Origin: Polytrichum commune
Taxonomy: Eukaryota; Streptophyta; Polytrichopsida; Polytrichales; Polytrichaceae
DNA: 64,000 bases
Direction of reading: 5' to 3'
Assembly: GCA_950295325.1 (NCBI GenBank)
Contig: OX485804.1
Span: 51,758,429 to 51,822,428, forward strand
Part shown: positions 12,860 through 26,900 of the stretch, piece after piece
Position numbering within the stretch: position 1 is the first letter of the stretch
Layout of the letters: every line of letters begins with the position of its first letter
The notes under the pieces: model-generated
Databases searched by the model: none
What the model saw: only the letters and a program-made list of their open reading frames with translations
What the model was told of the DNA's origin: nothing
Translations under genes and position numbers: made by a program

Positions 12860-14230
12860 TAGATTTTTCTCTTGATTTGTGGAGAGTCTTTTGCAAAGAG
12901 AAGGGTGGACATTATGTTTATGCCAAGGAGGGATCCAAAAACTTAAAAGTAAGCGCATTTCATGATCGTAAATGTTCTAATGAACATAAGAAGCTCTGTC
13001 GGGCTTTACAAAGTGGTGGTAGAATGATGGAGAAGGCAATCAAGCAAGGACAAAGTGCATGTAATGAATCATTGACATTATTGTTTTGTGCAAAGTACTT
13101 TATATGAAAACAATCACTCCCTTATATCAAAATTCCTTCTTTGTGTTTATTGCTTGCTAGTGTAAAGCTTCTTATTACTCCATATATGTACCACAATAAG
13201 AGATTATGTGCTAATTTAGTTGCATCTATGTCTAATGTAATTAAAAAAATGTGTAGAGTTTGAATTTTTTTCTTCTATGGTATTATGATTGATGAATCTA
13301 TGGACATAAGTGTTACTGGTCACCTTATTGTGTTTGCTACAATTATAGAAGAAGGTGTGCATATGATTATCTTCTTAGGTTTGTAAGAGATTGAGGGTAG
13401 AAAAAAATGCTACTGTTATTTTTTATTGTTTAATTAATCACTTAAAAATTTTGGAATTTTGGTTTATGCAAGTTTGTGGCATTTGGCAATGATGGTGTAA
13501 ATACCATGGTGGATTCTCATGGTGGAGTAGCAACAAGATTGGAAAATAATATAAACTCATTTTTTTTTTATCTTATCATTGTATTGCTCATATGACTAAT
13601 CTAGCCGCATTTGATAAATCTAAAACACCGGATTGCAAGGTAATATCTAATGAGGTTGATACACTTTTGAATACAATTGTTTTTTTCTTTCACATGTCAA
13701 GTAAGTGTAAAAATGCACTTACAACCTTGCAAGAAGAGCTTTTGATGCTAAAAAAAACTATGAATAGCATCATAAGATACAATAGCTTAGTGAGTAGCAG
13801 GTTATGACTACTTTATGTGATTCATTATAATTTGTGTTGTTTTAAATTTTTTTTATGATGTGCTAGGAAAAAATATCTTGGTCAAACGAAGTTTATTTTA
13901 GCCAAGTTTAAAAAAAAAAAAAATTAGAAAAAAAAATTAGAAAGTTTTCAAGTGAAATTTATGAAAAAATGTATTATGGTTTTGAAATGAACCGGTCTAG
14001 ACTAGGAGAAGATCTTGAGGAAACACTTAAATTCCAATGTGCATTTGTAGAGGTTGTTTGTGTGGGCTTAGATGCTATATTTTTAGACAATGATCTTATT
14101 TTATATTCAAAAATTTTAAATCCTATCACCATGTCTTCAAGGTAAATAAGACTCAAAAATTGGAAGGTGACTGAATCAAAAAAGTTACTAGCTCACTATG
14201 TGCATGATCACTCTCAAGAATATTTCTAAT
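12860..14230 (+). pseudogene. Decayed hAT-like transposase (ZNF862 / DUF4371 type)
   Basis: Broken reading frames in consistent order match the layout of hAT-derived proteins of the ZNF862 type. First comes a BED-like start (LWRVFCKEKGGHYVY...EHKKLCRAL, 12877-13107). Next is a scrap reading YGIMIDESMD, like the usual DES-x-D strand near 13275. Then FGNDGVNTMVDSHGGVATRL (about 13480-13540, with frame changes) and HCIAHMTNLAAFDKS (13580-13620), which resembles the usual HCxAHxLNLA motif. Last is an LNPITMSS-like block near 14110. Many stops and shifts make it inactive. I saw no terminal inverted repeats. Confidence 0.6.
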
Positions 14231-15346
14231 TCTCCTCCCTTGTCAATGTGATGGCTTTTAAGTTTGAGTTTTTAGCTTTTAAACTGTAGACCATCACCAA
14301 ATGGGGGGATAAGACTTGTAGAGAATTATGGGGCATGATCACATGGAATTATTTTTTACAAATCCGGTATCTTATTTTGTTTGTCCTTGTTGATTTGGCT
14401 ATAGTACAATATATATCAACAACCACTTATTAGAGGGCGTTTAGTGTCTAAAATTTTATCAAAATACAAGTGAGAAACAAACTTGGAAGTTAAAACTTGG
14501 AAACTATGTTTATAATTGCTTTGTAGGGATTTTGATAATATCATTGAAGAGACAATTATTTTGTGGAAAATTGGAACCAAGTACTAGTTCTTATATGCTA
14601 ATCTTTCACGTTATGTGTCTTCTGCAAGTGATGCATTTTGTTCAGTAACTTTGGTTATGTTTTCCAATTATGAGGATATTGATGTTTATAGTTTGCATGT
14701 ATTATTGTATTAACTAGCTTCTAAAAAATGTATGAACCCTCTTTGGATTGATACAATTTTCAAAGCCTACATCCTTGGCCCCAAGTTGGTGGGGGCTTGG
14801 CAAGGTTCAAATCTTTCCAAGGATACTTGGAATTTCTATCAACACAAATTCACCCCCTTAAAAGCATAACACCAATTTCCTTTTATAAATTTTTATTAAA
14901 AAAAAATCCGACATACAATACAGAACTTTGGAAACATACCGAAGTGAAATTCAAAAAATTACCGAATGGTAAAGTTAAATCTTGGAATTTAACTGAGAAT
15001 ACAAATTGGATTTAGGTAGCTTCCGGGTAAAAAAATAAAAATTTGAACGTCTTTGTAAAAGGTCGGAAATGTACCAAATTTTATATAGAACTCCCCAAAC
15101 TGTGGCGGGAGGGGGAGGCCTAACAACTATCACTACACTAGGGAGAAAACCGTTGATTACAGGAGAGATCGACGGCTCTTCTAGCCCACCCCCTCCTTTA
15201 ATAGCATGATGTGTGGCTAGGTTGTGATTTAAGGTGGTTAACAAGACACAACTAGCCACCCCACCACGTCATTTTTACTAGTAGAAAATTGTTCCAAAAA
15301 AAATCGTAGCCGATTTAAACTACAAATTTTTGGGCATAGTTTTCTA
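14231..15346. other. Intergenic, no gene seen
   Basis: AT-rich sequence with homopolymer runs and short frames only. I see nothing assignable here. Confidence 0.4.
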
Positions 15347-15690
15347 CTACACTAAATAGGTAGATTAGTGCTAGATGAAGATTAGTGTTAGATGCAATAG
15401 TTACCTAAAACACTAATTTTCAACTGATATTACAATTAGTGTTTGAATAGGGTTTGAACAAATTAAACCTTTTACGAGGTTCTAATATTCTTCTTCCTTC
15501 AATTCTTCATTCCAAGATTTACAAAATATCATCTAACACTAAATGCGCTCATGTAAATATTTAAAGTTACTACTTGGTACAAATAGTGTTAGAGTTGACA
15601 TTTAGTGTTCTAACACTATAGAGACAATTTACATTTAGCGTTTTCGTCGACTATTAGTGTTTCCAACACTAATCTACCTATTTAGTGTAG
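15347..15690. mobile_element. Short inverted-repeat element (MITE), 344 bp
   Basis: Perfect 24-bp terminal inverted repeats begin CTACACTAAATAGG at 15347 and end CCTATTTAGTGTAG at 15690. The interior has several ATTAGTGTT-like subrepeats in both orientations and no coding frame. I could not settle the target duplication, so the superfamily is open; the CACTA-like end (CACTACACTAAAT on the right) is only suggestive. Related fragments occur near 36965-36985 and 38015-38110. Confidence 0.75.
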
Positions 15691-16273
15691 TGTTTAGGTT
15701 AGGTGGCCCTCATGCAATCATCATCATGACATAGTCCATATTGCACGACCCATATTTGCATTTATATTTGATTATAGATAGCCAAAATAATAATATCAAT
15801 AATAACGCTTTGGGTTTTTTTAATTATTGTTTTTCTTTTTTTGGGGGTGCTAATATAGTGCTACAAAGGGTTCAAAGGGATTTTTGTGTCTATATTTGAT
15901 TGTTGAGGATTACTTAAGTGAGGTGCTTAATGGTTATTCAATGTAGGTGTTTAAATTGTTTGTTTATTGATCTAAGTTTCGGAGGGTATGTTGAAGCGTC
16001 CTAGTTTGTTGATTGAATGCTCGTGATTTGCCCCTCGTATGCTTGATGTGATGGTGATAAGGGGGTTCACCTTCCAACTCGAGTTTATGAGGGTGTGTAT
16101 CAAGGGGTTGTACTTTTTGGGTTTTTTGACGATGGCCATTGTAAGGACTTTATCATGGCAAAATGTGAATTCTATAAATATTATAATGTATTGAGTGGCA
16201 TTGGGGTCGGGTTGGGGTAAATGTTGATTGGTTGTTGTTGAAAATTAATACTCTCTAGCTTTGTTAAATGCAT

Positions 16274-16648
16274 GGGCACCACGGGCCTTGGCTTGGTGGT
16301 TAGGGCTAATGGCCCCCAATGAGGAGGTTGTGGGTTCTATTCCTCATGCCGGCGTGGTGCTCACCACCTTAGTACACCCAACTATGGTGGGGGGTCCTTG
16401 GACCTTGTTGTATGGGTACCTCAAAGCCCTTTGGGGGGATACCATGTCCGGTATCTTCAAGGCACTAGTGGCTAGCTAGGAACTAGTATAGTGTGTCACT
16501 ATAGTGTCCATCCTCGAAAGGGGAGAGTAGTATTGTCCCAATGTCCCCTTGTCCAGTGGGCATCGGGTCATTGGCATTACGAACGGACACTTTATTCACG
16601 CCGGCCCCTTGCTTGAAAGGGGTTGGAGTTTCTATCTATCTATCTATC
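16274..16648 (+). mobile_element. tRNA-derived SINE with 12-bp target duplication
   Basis: A 375-bp insertion flanked by perfect direct repeats TGTTAAATGCAT (16262-16273 and 16649-16660). Its head has RNA polymerase III boxes: an A-box-like GGCTTGGTGGTTAGG near 16290 and a B box GGTTCTATTCC near 16333 that fits GGTTCNANNCC. The tail is a short TATC repeat (16631-16648) instead of poly(A). A 72-residue open frame at 16261-16479 is a by-product of the SINE body. It would need a partner LINE for movement. The clean target duplication suggests a fairly young copy. Confidence 0.9.
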
Positions 16649-16660
16649 TGTTAAATGCAT

Positions 16661-19600
16661 TATCTAAAAGGATCATCCACGAATGTTTTCAAAACTTAAA
16701 ATGAATATGAAAACATATGAATTGTTTTACGATTGTAATGCACTACATGTATGAGGTGTTTGTTGAATGAAAATTGCATAAATTTTGGATGGGTTGACCA
16801 TTTAACTAATGAACATCAATTGGACCCACTTTCCACTATGTCATTAGTCCTACTTTGCAAGGTCCACTTTAAGATGACGGTCTCCACAACATGGACACTA
16901 GGAGTGAATAATAAAAATTAAAGTAAACAATGCATTTTTCCAAAAGACTTTGGTTGCACACCACTTAGTGTGAAGGGCAGAGTCTCAAGTGCAAGTCTTA
17001 ACTTAAGTCTCAAAGCAAAGTCTCAGCTTCTTGGCGCCATATTTCTCACCATATAGAATATTGAAACTTAGAAATCAAATCCTAATGTAAAACCATTGCA
17101 AAACCAATTTGTGTGGACTTTTGCTCTCCACCGGTCATATTGCTTGGAAAAAATGTGACCTAGCAAAGAAGATGTAATATTGAGGGTCTTTTAGAATGTC
17201 AAAACGTCAAAACCTTTCATATCCAAGTCAAAAAGATTAACGTCTCCTCGCCTTCATCCCTTCATGGCATCTACTAGGCTGCCCATCCCCGGTTATGCGG
17301 GCGAGCCAAGTGCTCTATGGAATGTTGTGTGCACACTAAAGTAACTAGCTGGCAAGCCCATTGCAATGAGCCGACATGCTCCCTTTCACCGGTGTCCCTA
17401 CAATTCATTCAATCACAAATTGTTGATGTTATGTGTAAATGGTGAGAAAATTGGTGGGACATAATTTGGCACATCCCACGAGCACCTATTGCTTGGTGCT
17501 CCAATTGCCATTTCATGATTGAAAGTGGCAACAAAACCTTTGAATTGAGATCGTGACTTGCGGGCTCAACAACAACTTCCTGCTTGACCTCCACAAGGTA
17601 CATAGCTTACTTTGATGCAAATTTCACAATTTTTTGTAGGTGTTTAATTAATTAGACACAATTCAAGAAAATGATGTGCATTATTTGCACGGTTTTTGAT
17701 TGCTCTCGGTCTGTGATTGCTATCTTAATACGATCGAGAGTGGTAGGAGGTTCAAAACTTGGCAGCTTTGCATTTGACCTTCCAATTACTTTGTGGATAC
17801 TTCTAAATCCACATACAATTTCGGCAGTTGGATCATATAGGGCATTGTCTCATCTGGGTAGCAATTACAAATCATGAAGATTGTCATTTCATGTTTCATA
17901 ATTGGTCATGAGATGCAAAAGTCATAAGAGGTCATAATGAAGATTCTTTTTCTCTTTAACCTTATCATATCCCAATCATACAAAACCTCCCAATTATGTT
18001 CATTAGTGAACCTAGAATGATGTTTGTATGCTAAAAAAAAATCCAATCTTATTGCAACATGTATCTTTTTAGTACATATTCGTAAGTAATGAGACCTGCC
18101 ATATACCACTCAAATCACAAAGCGTTTGATTAAAAAGAGTGACCACACAATGACCACATACTTGAGCTGCTTCTTCCTTCTTTACAATTTATGGAAGTAT
18201 GTTTTAACAAGTTTTGTGATGGATTGACTGTGGCAAATCTAGTAGCGGTAAGTGCATTTAGTTCTAGTTAAAGGAGACAAATCGTCTAATAAAATTTCAT
18301 GACGCCAAGACAAGCTCCATATGTTTCTTTTAGGAGAAGAAAGAGCATGACCTACTAAGCAAACACTGTTGTTTAGGTCAATGCTCATCACTGAAACAAC
18401 ATTTTAGACTTAGTCTCGGTGAAGCTTATTACTTATGTAACTTGAAGCAAATAAGGTTTTGCATTTCTTAGGTTTCATAGACTAGGAGGATTAACAACGA
18501 TGCGGCACTTTCTCTATTTAAATCTCATTGGGTCGAAAGTGATCATACAAAGAATTAACCCATTCATCAAGTACACTTTTGGATGCGGTTGAATACCTTA
18601 ATGTCATCGAAGATTTGGGTTCAAATACATGACTTGGGTGGATTGATGCAATTACTTACTTGATGACATGATCATGAATGCCACATATAACAATATTTGC
18701 GTTTTCTCCTTGAGATAAGATTTTGCACTGAATAAATTCATAAAGCCATAAATAAATTAACTGATTTTAAGACTTGGTAAGGACTCATAGAAATTGATAT
18801 GTAGATCTAGCATAGACCTTTAAGGTTTGAGATGGACTTGCCACATGTTCCTCACATGGACAGAAATTGACAATGGGTAACTTCAGTACTTGAAACTGGG
18901 TTGGTTGCACAATTCGATTAAGTTCTTAAAAACAATACTTGGTCTTTGTGCATCAATGTATACATGAGTTATTTGGATTATTTTCTCTCTACAACCGCTT
19001 CTTGTAGTATTTGAAACGTGCAATTAGTGGGAGATAATTAGCAAACCCAAATCATACGTGCAACTAGCTATTTGCCTCGTAATTTATGGAGCTCATTATC
19101 AAACTTATGATTCTTGTGCTCACTAAAGGATTGTATAGGTCTCCCCCCCCCCTCTCCGAATTATGCTGACTATTGAACCTAGAATGATTGGTATAGTTTG
19201 AGCACGTTGTCCAATCTCTTTTAAACACACGACATCTTCTTGGTGTCTGTTCTCAGATCCACGCCTAACCACATCCACTAAAGTACAAGTGCCTAAATTA
19301 TTACTACATTAGACATTAACATACATTGATATATGCATTTAGGTTGACCCTCACTAATTCATTGACATTCCACATTATTTTGAATATTTGTTACCATAAT
19401 AACAAATACATAAATTGCTTCTATTTATTTATTGTGTTTGCTATACAGATGAATAAACAAAGTTATAAGATTTTGTGAATTGGGTTTAACCCAATGTAAG
19501 TTGCATATTTGCGAGGTTAACCTAATTGCACATACCACCGACATCACAAGATCTCATTTCAAGTTGTCTTGCATCAAATTGATACATTCCTAGTTAGTTC

Positions 19601-20967
19601 ATTCTTTTTAATCCTAAACTATGGAATCAGAATAAGTCTGAGGAATATAAAACCGACACGTGGCCATACTTTAACAATACTTATTTAGTAAATGTCAAAG
19701 CACAAAGCACTCTTTCTATTAGGAATAAACTTATGAATTATCTTGGGTTCAAGTGGAGTTCATGTTGGGAGCAGTGTCTGGGGAGAATTTTGGTTTAATC
19801 GGTCAAGAGCCTAGTCTTTTCAAGGCCAAGCGGTTTCATGTTGACATCTTTCGGTTTTTCTTTTATTAATTTTGGGGTATATTTTATAAATTCCTCTGAA
19901 CTGATTGGTAATGTTCTTGAAGTCTTGAATTTCAACTAGTTATTTCTCAAACTCAACTGGTTGATTTGTAACTAGCAGTCAATTCTCCCCGTTCATTGGT
20001 TGGGAGAATTCAAATTTAACATAAGATCTAGGTTTTTTTATACAACAAAATGTTAAGAAACATGTTAATATGAAATCGTATCTAAACTTGATTGTCCTCT
20101 TAGAAGGAGAATCAACCCCTGGGATTGTATGATGTTAAGAACAACATATACCTAAATAATATCCATAAAAATAAAATAAAAAACATGGGAATTCAAATCA
20201 TTGCTATGTTTTTGTTGAAAATATACTAGGTAGTGCACACCTAACACAATAATAAATTGAAAGTTCTAGGGGAATGGTTAGGAATTTGGTAATTTGGGTT
20301 AACTATAGAGGTGAGAGTTGTAATATATTCAAAGCAATTGGAAGCGAGGACCTTCAATGAAAAACTAGTGCTCGAAATCATTCATTGCAAGCATCATAGG
20401 TTGATGTCATCATGTACGTAGTTCTTTACCACTACCAGGTAGATTTAGGTATCCAAATCTACTACTTCAATATGTTGAGTACCAAATAAATTACCTTGTA
20501 GTGTAATTTTGGATTTGGACACATGCCTTTACTAAGCATAGCTGAAACATGCTCAAAATAATGTGGTTGATCATCCTTATCCGTGTCTTGAAACTAAGCT
20601 TGGTAGTTCTTGAAGTGAAAAGGACTTCCAATTATGTAGTAGAGATCATTAACATGTACAAATTGCAATGAGGGGGATGATCTTGTTGTGATCCCCCTTA
20701 TTTATTTAAAAATATTTTTTGGTTCCATGTACATTGTATCCTTTATGAAAAATATATATACAACCAAAGTTGGGGTTCCATGTTTTTCTTGTAAGTATGC
20801 ATGTTAAGGTTTCCATCATATGTTTCTGATTTTCTTCCTATTTATTTATTTATTTATTTATCCTTTTTGTGCAAACGATACTCTCATAAGCATTCTCATC
20901 TTTTGGCAAATTATTAATCCAATTTGATTAGATCCTAAGAATTCTGCAAATTTCAGAGTCCTCAAGA
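16661..20967. other. Intergenic, repeats only
   Basis: No coding frame that I can support. Contains the third copy of the dispersed repeat (19800-19985), a C-tract at 19142-19151, a (TTTA)n run near 20840-20862, and two regions (about 17930-18160 and 19050-19330) that share blocks with the mariner-like MITEs further right, such as GAACCTAGAATGAT and TTGAGCACGT-GTCCAATCTC. Confidence 0.45.
19800..19985. repeat. Dispersed repeat family, copy 3
   Basis: Matches the copies at 11571 and 12043 in block order (CATGTTGACATC, GGGTATAT, CTTGAATTTCAACTAGTTA, CTCAACTGGTT). It is the most diverged of the three. Confidence 0.65.
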
Positions 20968-23900
20968 ATGGAGTGCAACTGTAAATTAGCTGGGCGAGAT
21001 GGTGGAGAAACCCGCCAATTTCTTCATAAATCTGGATACGAGAATACTCTCGCTTCGAGATATCAGGTGAGTGAACCCATAGCACGCAATGCTTTAAGTA
21101 TAGATGTTTTTTTGTGCCAAAAAATTGGGTGAAGTAGCCCCCCACACTGTCTTTTGGAGTGTTGTGTTTGTGATCTGAAATCTTAGAGTGAAGGTTTCCA
21201 TTGAAGAAACTTGTCAAGTCCATGGGTTAAGAGTTCATTCCTGTTGATGACGGACTCATTGGAGCTGTGACATTCATTTAAAATCAAACAGAGTTGTAAT
21301 GGACTTCTGCAACTGTGCTCAAAATGAAATCTTCATTGGATATAAAGAGTCGGAATCATCAACACTTGGACTGGAATCATAGCGATTTGCATCCCTTCAA
21401 ATTGTTTTGATTTCGCTTTCTGTATAATCTGGAAGAAATCAGGGATACTTTCGACTGATGATCACATTTGCAATGATCCTATGACAGGATAATAGCAGGT
21501 CCAATGACAAAATTCAAGAATATTATGATGCAAACAAGGGTACATTTTCAACAACATTTGAGTGATAACATACATCCTTTGTGAGTGAAATGAGACAGTA
21601 GTAGCTGAGTCTGTTTTTGAGAATCATGGCAAGGTATGTGCTCTTCATGTGGCCACTCTTCTTCGTGGCACTTGTTGTTGAGAACAAGCACCAAATGTCA
21701 ACAAATGTTATGATGAGATTGAACTATGTGCTCAAAATACATGAACCATTCCACGTTTAGTAGTAAACATAATTGGAAGGGTCTATTTGACCAGTTGAAG
21801 AGAAATCTTCATTTCTATTCTAAAACATGATGTGACAATCTTTGTGATGTGCAATTGCTCCCCACATGAGACAAATCCCGATCCAATTGTCAAAATTGTA
21901 TCTAGAGATGGAAGAATAGGGCCTTACCTTACTCGTTCAAGCTTTATCTACCTTGAATGCAACACAAAGATCTAAATTTAATTTAATTTAGTAAAATGGT
22001 GCGGATTCTTTCTTTCTTTCTTTCTATCTATCTATCTTTCTTTCTTTCTCTTTGAAGCTAGAAAGATCTGGACAACATATATATGGCTCTCTAGATTCTA
22101 GGACTGAATCAAAACTTGACCTTGATGTTCAACCAGAGAATGAAAGTGGGCGGAGAACACTGTTGGCTATCACTGTGGAGATTGAAGATGGATGTATTGA
22201 ACACATTCACATGAAGGAGGGCGATTCTGCAGAGGCGGTGGCCACAAAGTTTTGCCGTGATCATAATCTACCGGATCAGTTTATTGCACCTCTAACAGAG
22301 CATATTGTTAGCAACATCATAAGTATCAGGTAATTTGTTTCATATTTATGGTAACTACAAGTATACTCGTCCTTTTAAGCAACTGAGAACAATTTTTATT
22401 ACCACAATGTATTTGCTTTTGTTATCTTGTTGATAATTGAAAGAGAATTTCAGTGTACCTTAGCATGTGGTTTTTGGACACCATATAGATGGGTGCAAGC
22501 ATGGTAAAGTGGACAACTCTTGATCCTTGCACAAGTTTAAGTGAAAGTGACTCAACACAATATACTAACTTTGAATTGTTCAAAAACAAAGATCATAAAC
22601 ATTGAAAAAAAATTATGAATTGATCTACAAAGCCAAGCAATTTATGTTGACAAAAAAAAATCTCAAAAAATGTCTACATATTTTAGAAGACAATGCAAGT
22701 GGTGATATTGAACATGTGATTGACTTTTTTTGGTCTACTTTATCATGCTTACACCCGAATAAACTACAAATTTTCAACATGTGTGATTATGGATGTGTCC
22801 AAAATTCACCCTAGGCTTTACATATTCACATCATGTTCATTTTAATTGATTCAAGGATCAATTTTGGCAAGGGTTGTAAATAGGTGTAGTGAACATACTA
22901 TTAGTTATTATCAAGTAAATCATGCTTGTGGTAGTTGTGGGTAGCCATGTTGCGAGACACTAAACATTCCAATTGGGAAGAATGCAAGCTCATTTATTCA
23001 TTGCATCATATACTTGCCTATGAACATATGTGACGGTGGTGATCCCCTATATTTTAGCACTAAACTATGTTTTGTTTTGGTCTCAAACTCTGATAAAGAC
23101 TAGACTATTGTTCCAAGGCTACTTAATATATAGTACTTGATTTAGTATGATTTTGGAATTGATTGTCATGTTGTTTAGAGTGGTTCCATGGTTTAATACA
23201 TAACAACAAGTGTCTCACGTCGCCTTCTATAGTTGCCACCCAATGAATGCAAGATCGTTGATGTGGGTCGATAATGAATAGAGTGGACCACACATCAATA
23301 AGAAGTTTATAGTAATGAACAACATATATTCTCTCCGGTTAGATGATCTTTGCAATAACTTCAAAATTGAAAGACAATAGTTGTTCCAAAAATTCATACT
23401 GAAGTTTGAATGTACATAACGGATGGTCCACGTCTTGTCCAGCTACACACTATGGCAAGTGGTAATAAACAACGTTTTGGGTTCTTAAATTTGTACCAAT
23501 CCATTGTTCCATAACATTATTAAGTACCATAACAATGTTATGTGGGACAAACAATATTCCACATAGTATTCCAGAAATACTATGTGAAATATTGTCAGTC
23601 CCACAACACATTGTTATAAATCTGAATAATATTATGTCATCCCCCTCTGTGAGGAATCCTTAACATACGAATCTTGTACTGCAAACGCAAGAATGTTGAG
23701 CCGCCCTCACAGCCATATTTGAAGGCTGAAATTGATATGTTATGGGAGGTGACTTTGCAATTCGCACGTAGTAATACTATGAATTGTTCCATACTTGCGA
23801 GCTTGCATAATGATTCCAACTCTTGGCGAAGAGCCGACATCACACTCTCTGAACAATGTCATGCATGGGTGGAACAACGATTACAGCAAAGAAGACAAGG

Positions 23901-26900
23901 ACATACTGTTCTGCTCGAAAGAAGAATGTAGTTCGTATGAAGAGAATTGGCTTCAACAGAGTAGTCATTGTCAAGTGGAAACATCAACTCCTCGAAGAGC
24001 TTCGAACCGTGTGAAGTTCGAGACTCCTGCAAAAGATTGCGCTTGCCAGTTTGGAGGTCCGGAGCCTCCTGGAACCTCATTAGTACCCGATCAAAATGTG
24101 GAGACAATCTGCCCGAGTAAATTACACAAATCACCTGCAAGGCCGTTGGGTGAGATGTGCAAGAAGGTGTCTGAGAGTTTGCTGGCTCCCACACACACGA
24201 GTCGAGCGAAACAGCAGGCTTTAGTGGAGAAGGAAATGAAGCACAAAGCCCGTCCCATAACTGAGAGGGCGGTGAGTTACACGAGACACGAAAAACATGG
24301 CACAGTTGGAGGGCACACCGCTTCTCTTGTTCATTTTTCCATGCTTCAGTTGCTTGTATCACTGTGTTCGTTAATTGGAGGCTCTGGAAAGTCTCAAAAT
24401 AAACTAAACTCATAGTTTGGGATGCAATATTGTGAGCGTGGGGAACATTGGTAATGAACTTTCTACATATTCATGCATGAGGAGTATGTATATTTCTAAA
24501 TATAGCAAGTATCTGTATCATAATCAAAACATGCACTAAATATGATATCGGACTTGAATTTGATTAGTCTCCGAATCATGAAAAAGTCTCCAATTAACGA
24601 ATATAGTGATCTGCTGTAGTGATAAACAATTTGTTGATGTAGTTTGTGAATCCCTATAGCTTCCCGTAAACAACTTCAAGTTATATGTGGTAATAGTGTG
24701 GGCAGATGTATAGTGTGACTTGTCTTGGGCAACTTGGTAGTGTAGCCTACAGTATAACCCCATTGTGTAGGAAAATTGTTTGCGAGTCTAGTTACACTAG
24801 TGAGACCCCCATGGCATACTACCTCATTCCCCTAGGTTGGAAGGCTATCAAAAAAACTTTGTTTTCAATTTAATAGAATACTCTAACCTATGGTGTGGGC
24901 TTTTGATGTTCAATATGGTGGGTTGGTAAATAATTCGTGGATATGTGCATATACTGTGACTTACCCTAGGTTATTCTATGATGTGGCACATGTTATACAC
25001 CATCAGAAATAAGCATTGGGTGGAACTCTAGTTACACTTGTCATGTCCCTAGGTGCTATATCCACATGCTTTCCCTAGATTGGAAGTCTTTCAAATGCAC
25101 AATATTTTTGATCCAATAAAACATTGTAACCTACAACGTGGACTACCTCGAACGTTCGATGTTGTGGCGCGTAGGTAAACAATGTGCACCCATATTAATA
25201 TTTCCCAAAGTTTTGAATATGGAAATAAACTCGGTTTAGTGTGGTCCATGGTATTTACCATATTCAATGTAGTTGATTTTGTGGTGTCTAAAGTCATGAG
25301 TCTAGTATAATACAGTGACATACGTAGGGTATGTGAAGATACACAATTGAATTGTTCTACTCATATGTTTCCATATGCTACACACCTCAACAGAAATGTT
25401 TTTACATGCGGCTATATTGCGAGTTCATGAGGCACAAGCATAAGCTTGAGCAAGATAGGCAACGGAGCTTGGACACTTACCAAGAAAATATTGAAAAGAC
25501 TAGATTCTGCATCCCTAAGGTATTGAAAGCAACACTATGGGTTTGGTTTTGTGCTCTCGATTCATAAAGGTTTGAGAGGCCCAGTTTGGACTGAAATTTG
25601 GGTTTCCATAAATGAACTAGATTCAATTACATACAACGTAAATATCATCAGCATTAAATGCATTATATTCAATAGTAGGTTGTATTTCACAAACAACCTA
25701 TTCATACTTATTCGTTTTAATGTTTTATTAATAACCATTCTTTTATGGTGAGCATAATGCATTACACCATCAACCCACAGTGGCGATGGATTTTACTAAC
25801 AACAATCATATTTTAACATACATTGTTGAAGTTCACATGATTCTCGTACAAGAAAACGTGTGCAAATAATGAACAAGGTTGCATGAATTGTGAGGTCTTA
25901 CCATTGATTCTCTTCCACTAAATGATTCTGAATTCTATATACATGGATTGGAAATCTATTATTACAATGCTTTTAATAACCATCTAGTGGAAGAGGACCA
26001 ATGATGAATCCATGCAAAGTGTGCAATTGAAGAGTAAATTATCCTAATCTCAATTGAGAACAGTCTTGCAACTTACTTGCGTACTTTCAAACTCAATGAA
26101 ATGGTGCTTATCCAATAAGCAGAAATCGTGGAAACTAATGAAAATGCGAGAACGGAGGGCAAAACAGTTTAGAAACTATGGTGAGTTATTGTATACAGAA
26201 GGTCTTCTTCAGAGAGAAAAGATGATACGAATGATTGATCAGAAGCAGAAAGATGACACGGCTAAAGAAATGGTCGAGGTGACAGGCAAGCCTGAGATTA
26301 GGTGCTTTTCTTCTTCACTAGAATCTATATCTCCTCATGGCAACAACAATCTCACTCATAGAAACGTATATATAATGCACTTTACTTTGTTTACTGCTTT
26401 CCTTGACGCGAGCTCAGTTAATTTTCTTGAAATTGACTGAATGGGTGTTCACTTTACAAATGTGGTTGTGGTTAACCACCTCAATCAACCACAAGTGCGA
26501 TTTTTTTCCATTTACACTTGTCTTAAGTGTAAATCCTTGTGGTTGTGGTCGATGACTTGAGGTTGGTCTCTTTAATTGTAATACATCATTGGTTTAGGTC
26601 TTGGGTTCAAGACAAATTTAAAGAGATTATTATTTTTAGTCATAAAGAAAGGGGACGCATGAAGCACCTTGTTTCATGTGCTTCTTTCAATAATGTCTTT
26701 GCAACCACACATATTTGTGTCTTGTTTTAGAAGGTTGTCATTTGTGTCTTGAAAGTTTGTTCCCATTAGTCCAATTGTCGTCGAGATTATGTTGTTATGT
26801 TTACCAAGTCCAAATCATCAACATTGAGTACAATTGTAACCTCACAACATCAATCTATGTGGATGGGAGTGGTGTTAACACTATAGGAATCATGGGCCAT

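Noticed and set aside
16261-16479. 72-residue frame MLNAWAPRALAWW
   Set aside because: Explained by the tRNA-derived SINE that occupies this interval.
21626-21633. Mini first exon ATGGCAAG followed by GTATGT
   Set aside because: It could join exon 2 at 22102, but the exon at 20968-21066 has a better donor and joins exon 2 at a better acceptor in phase.
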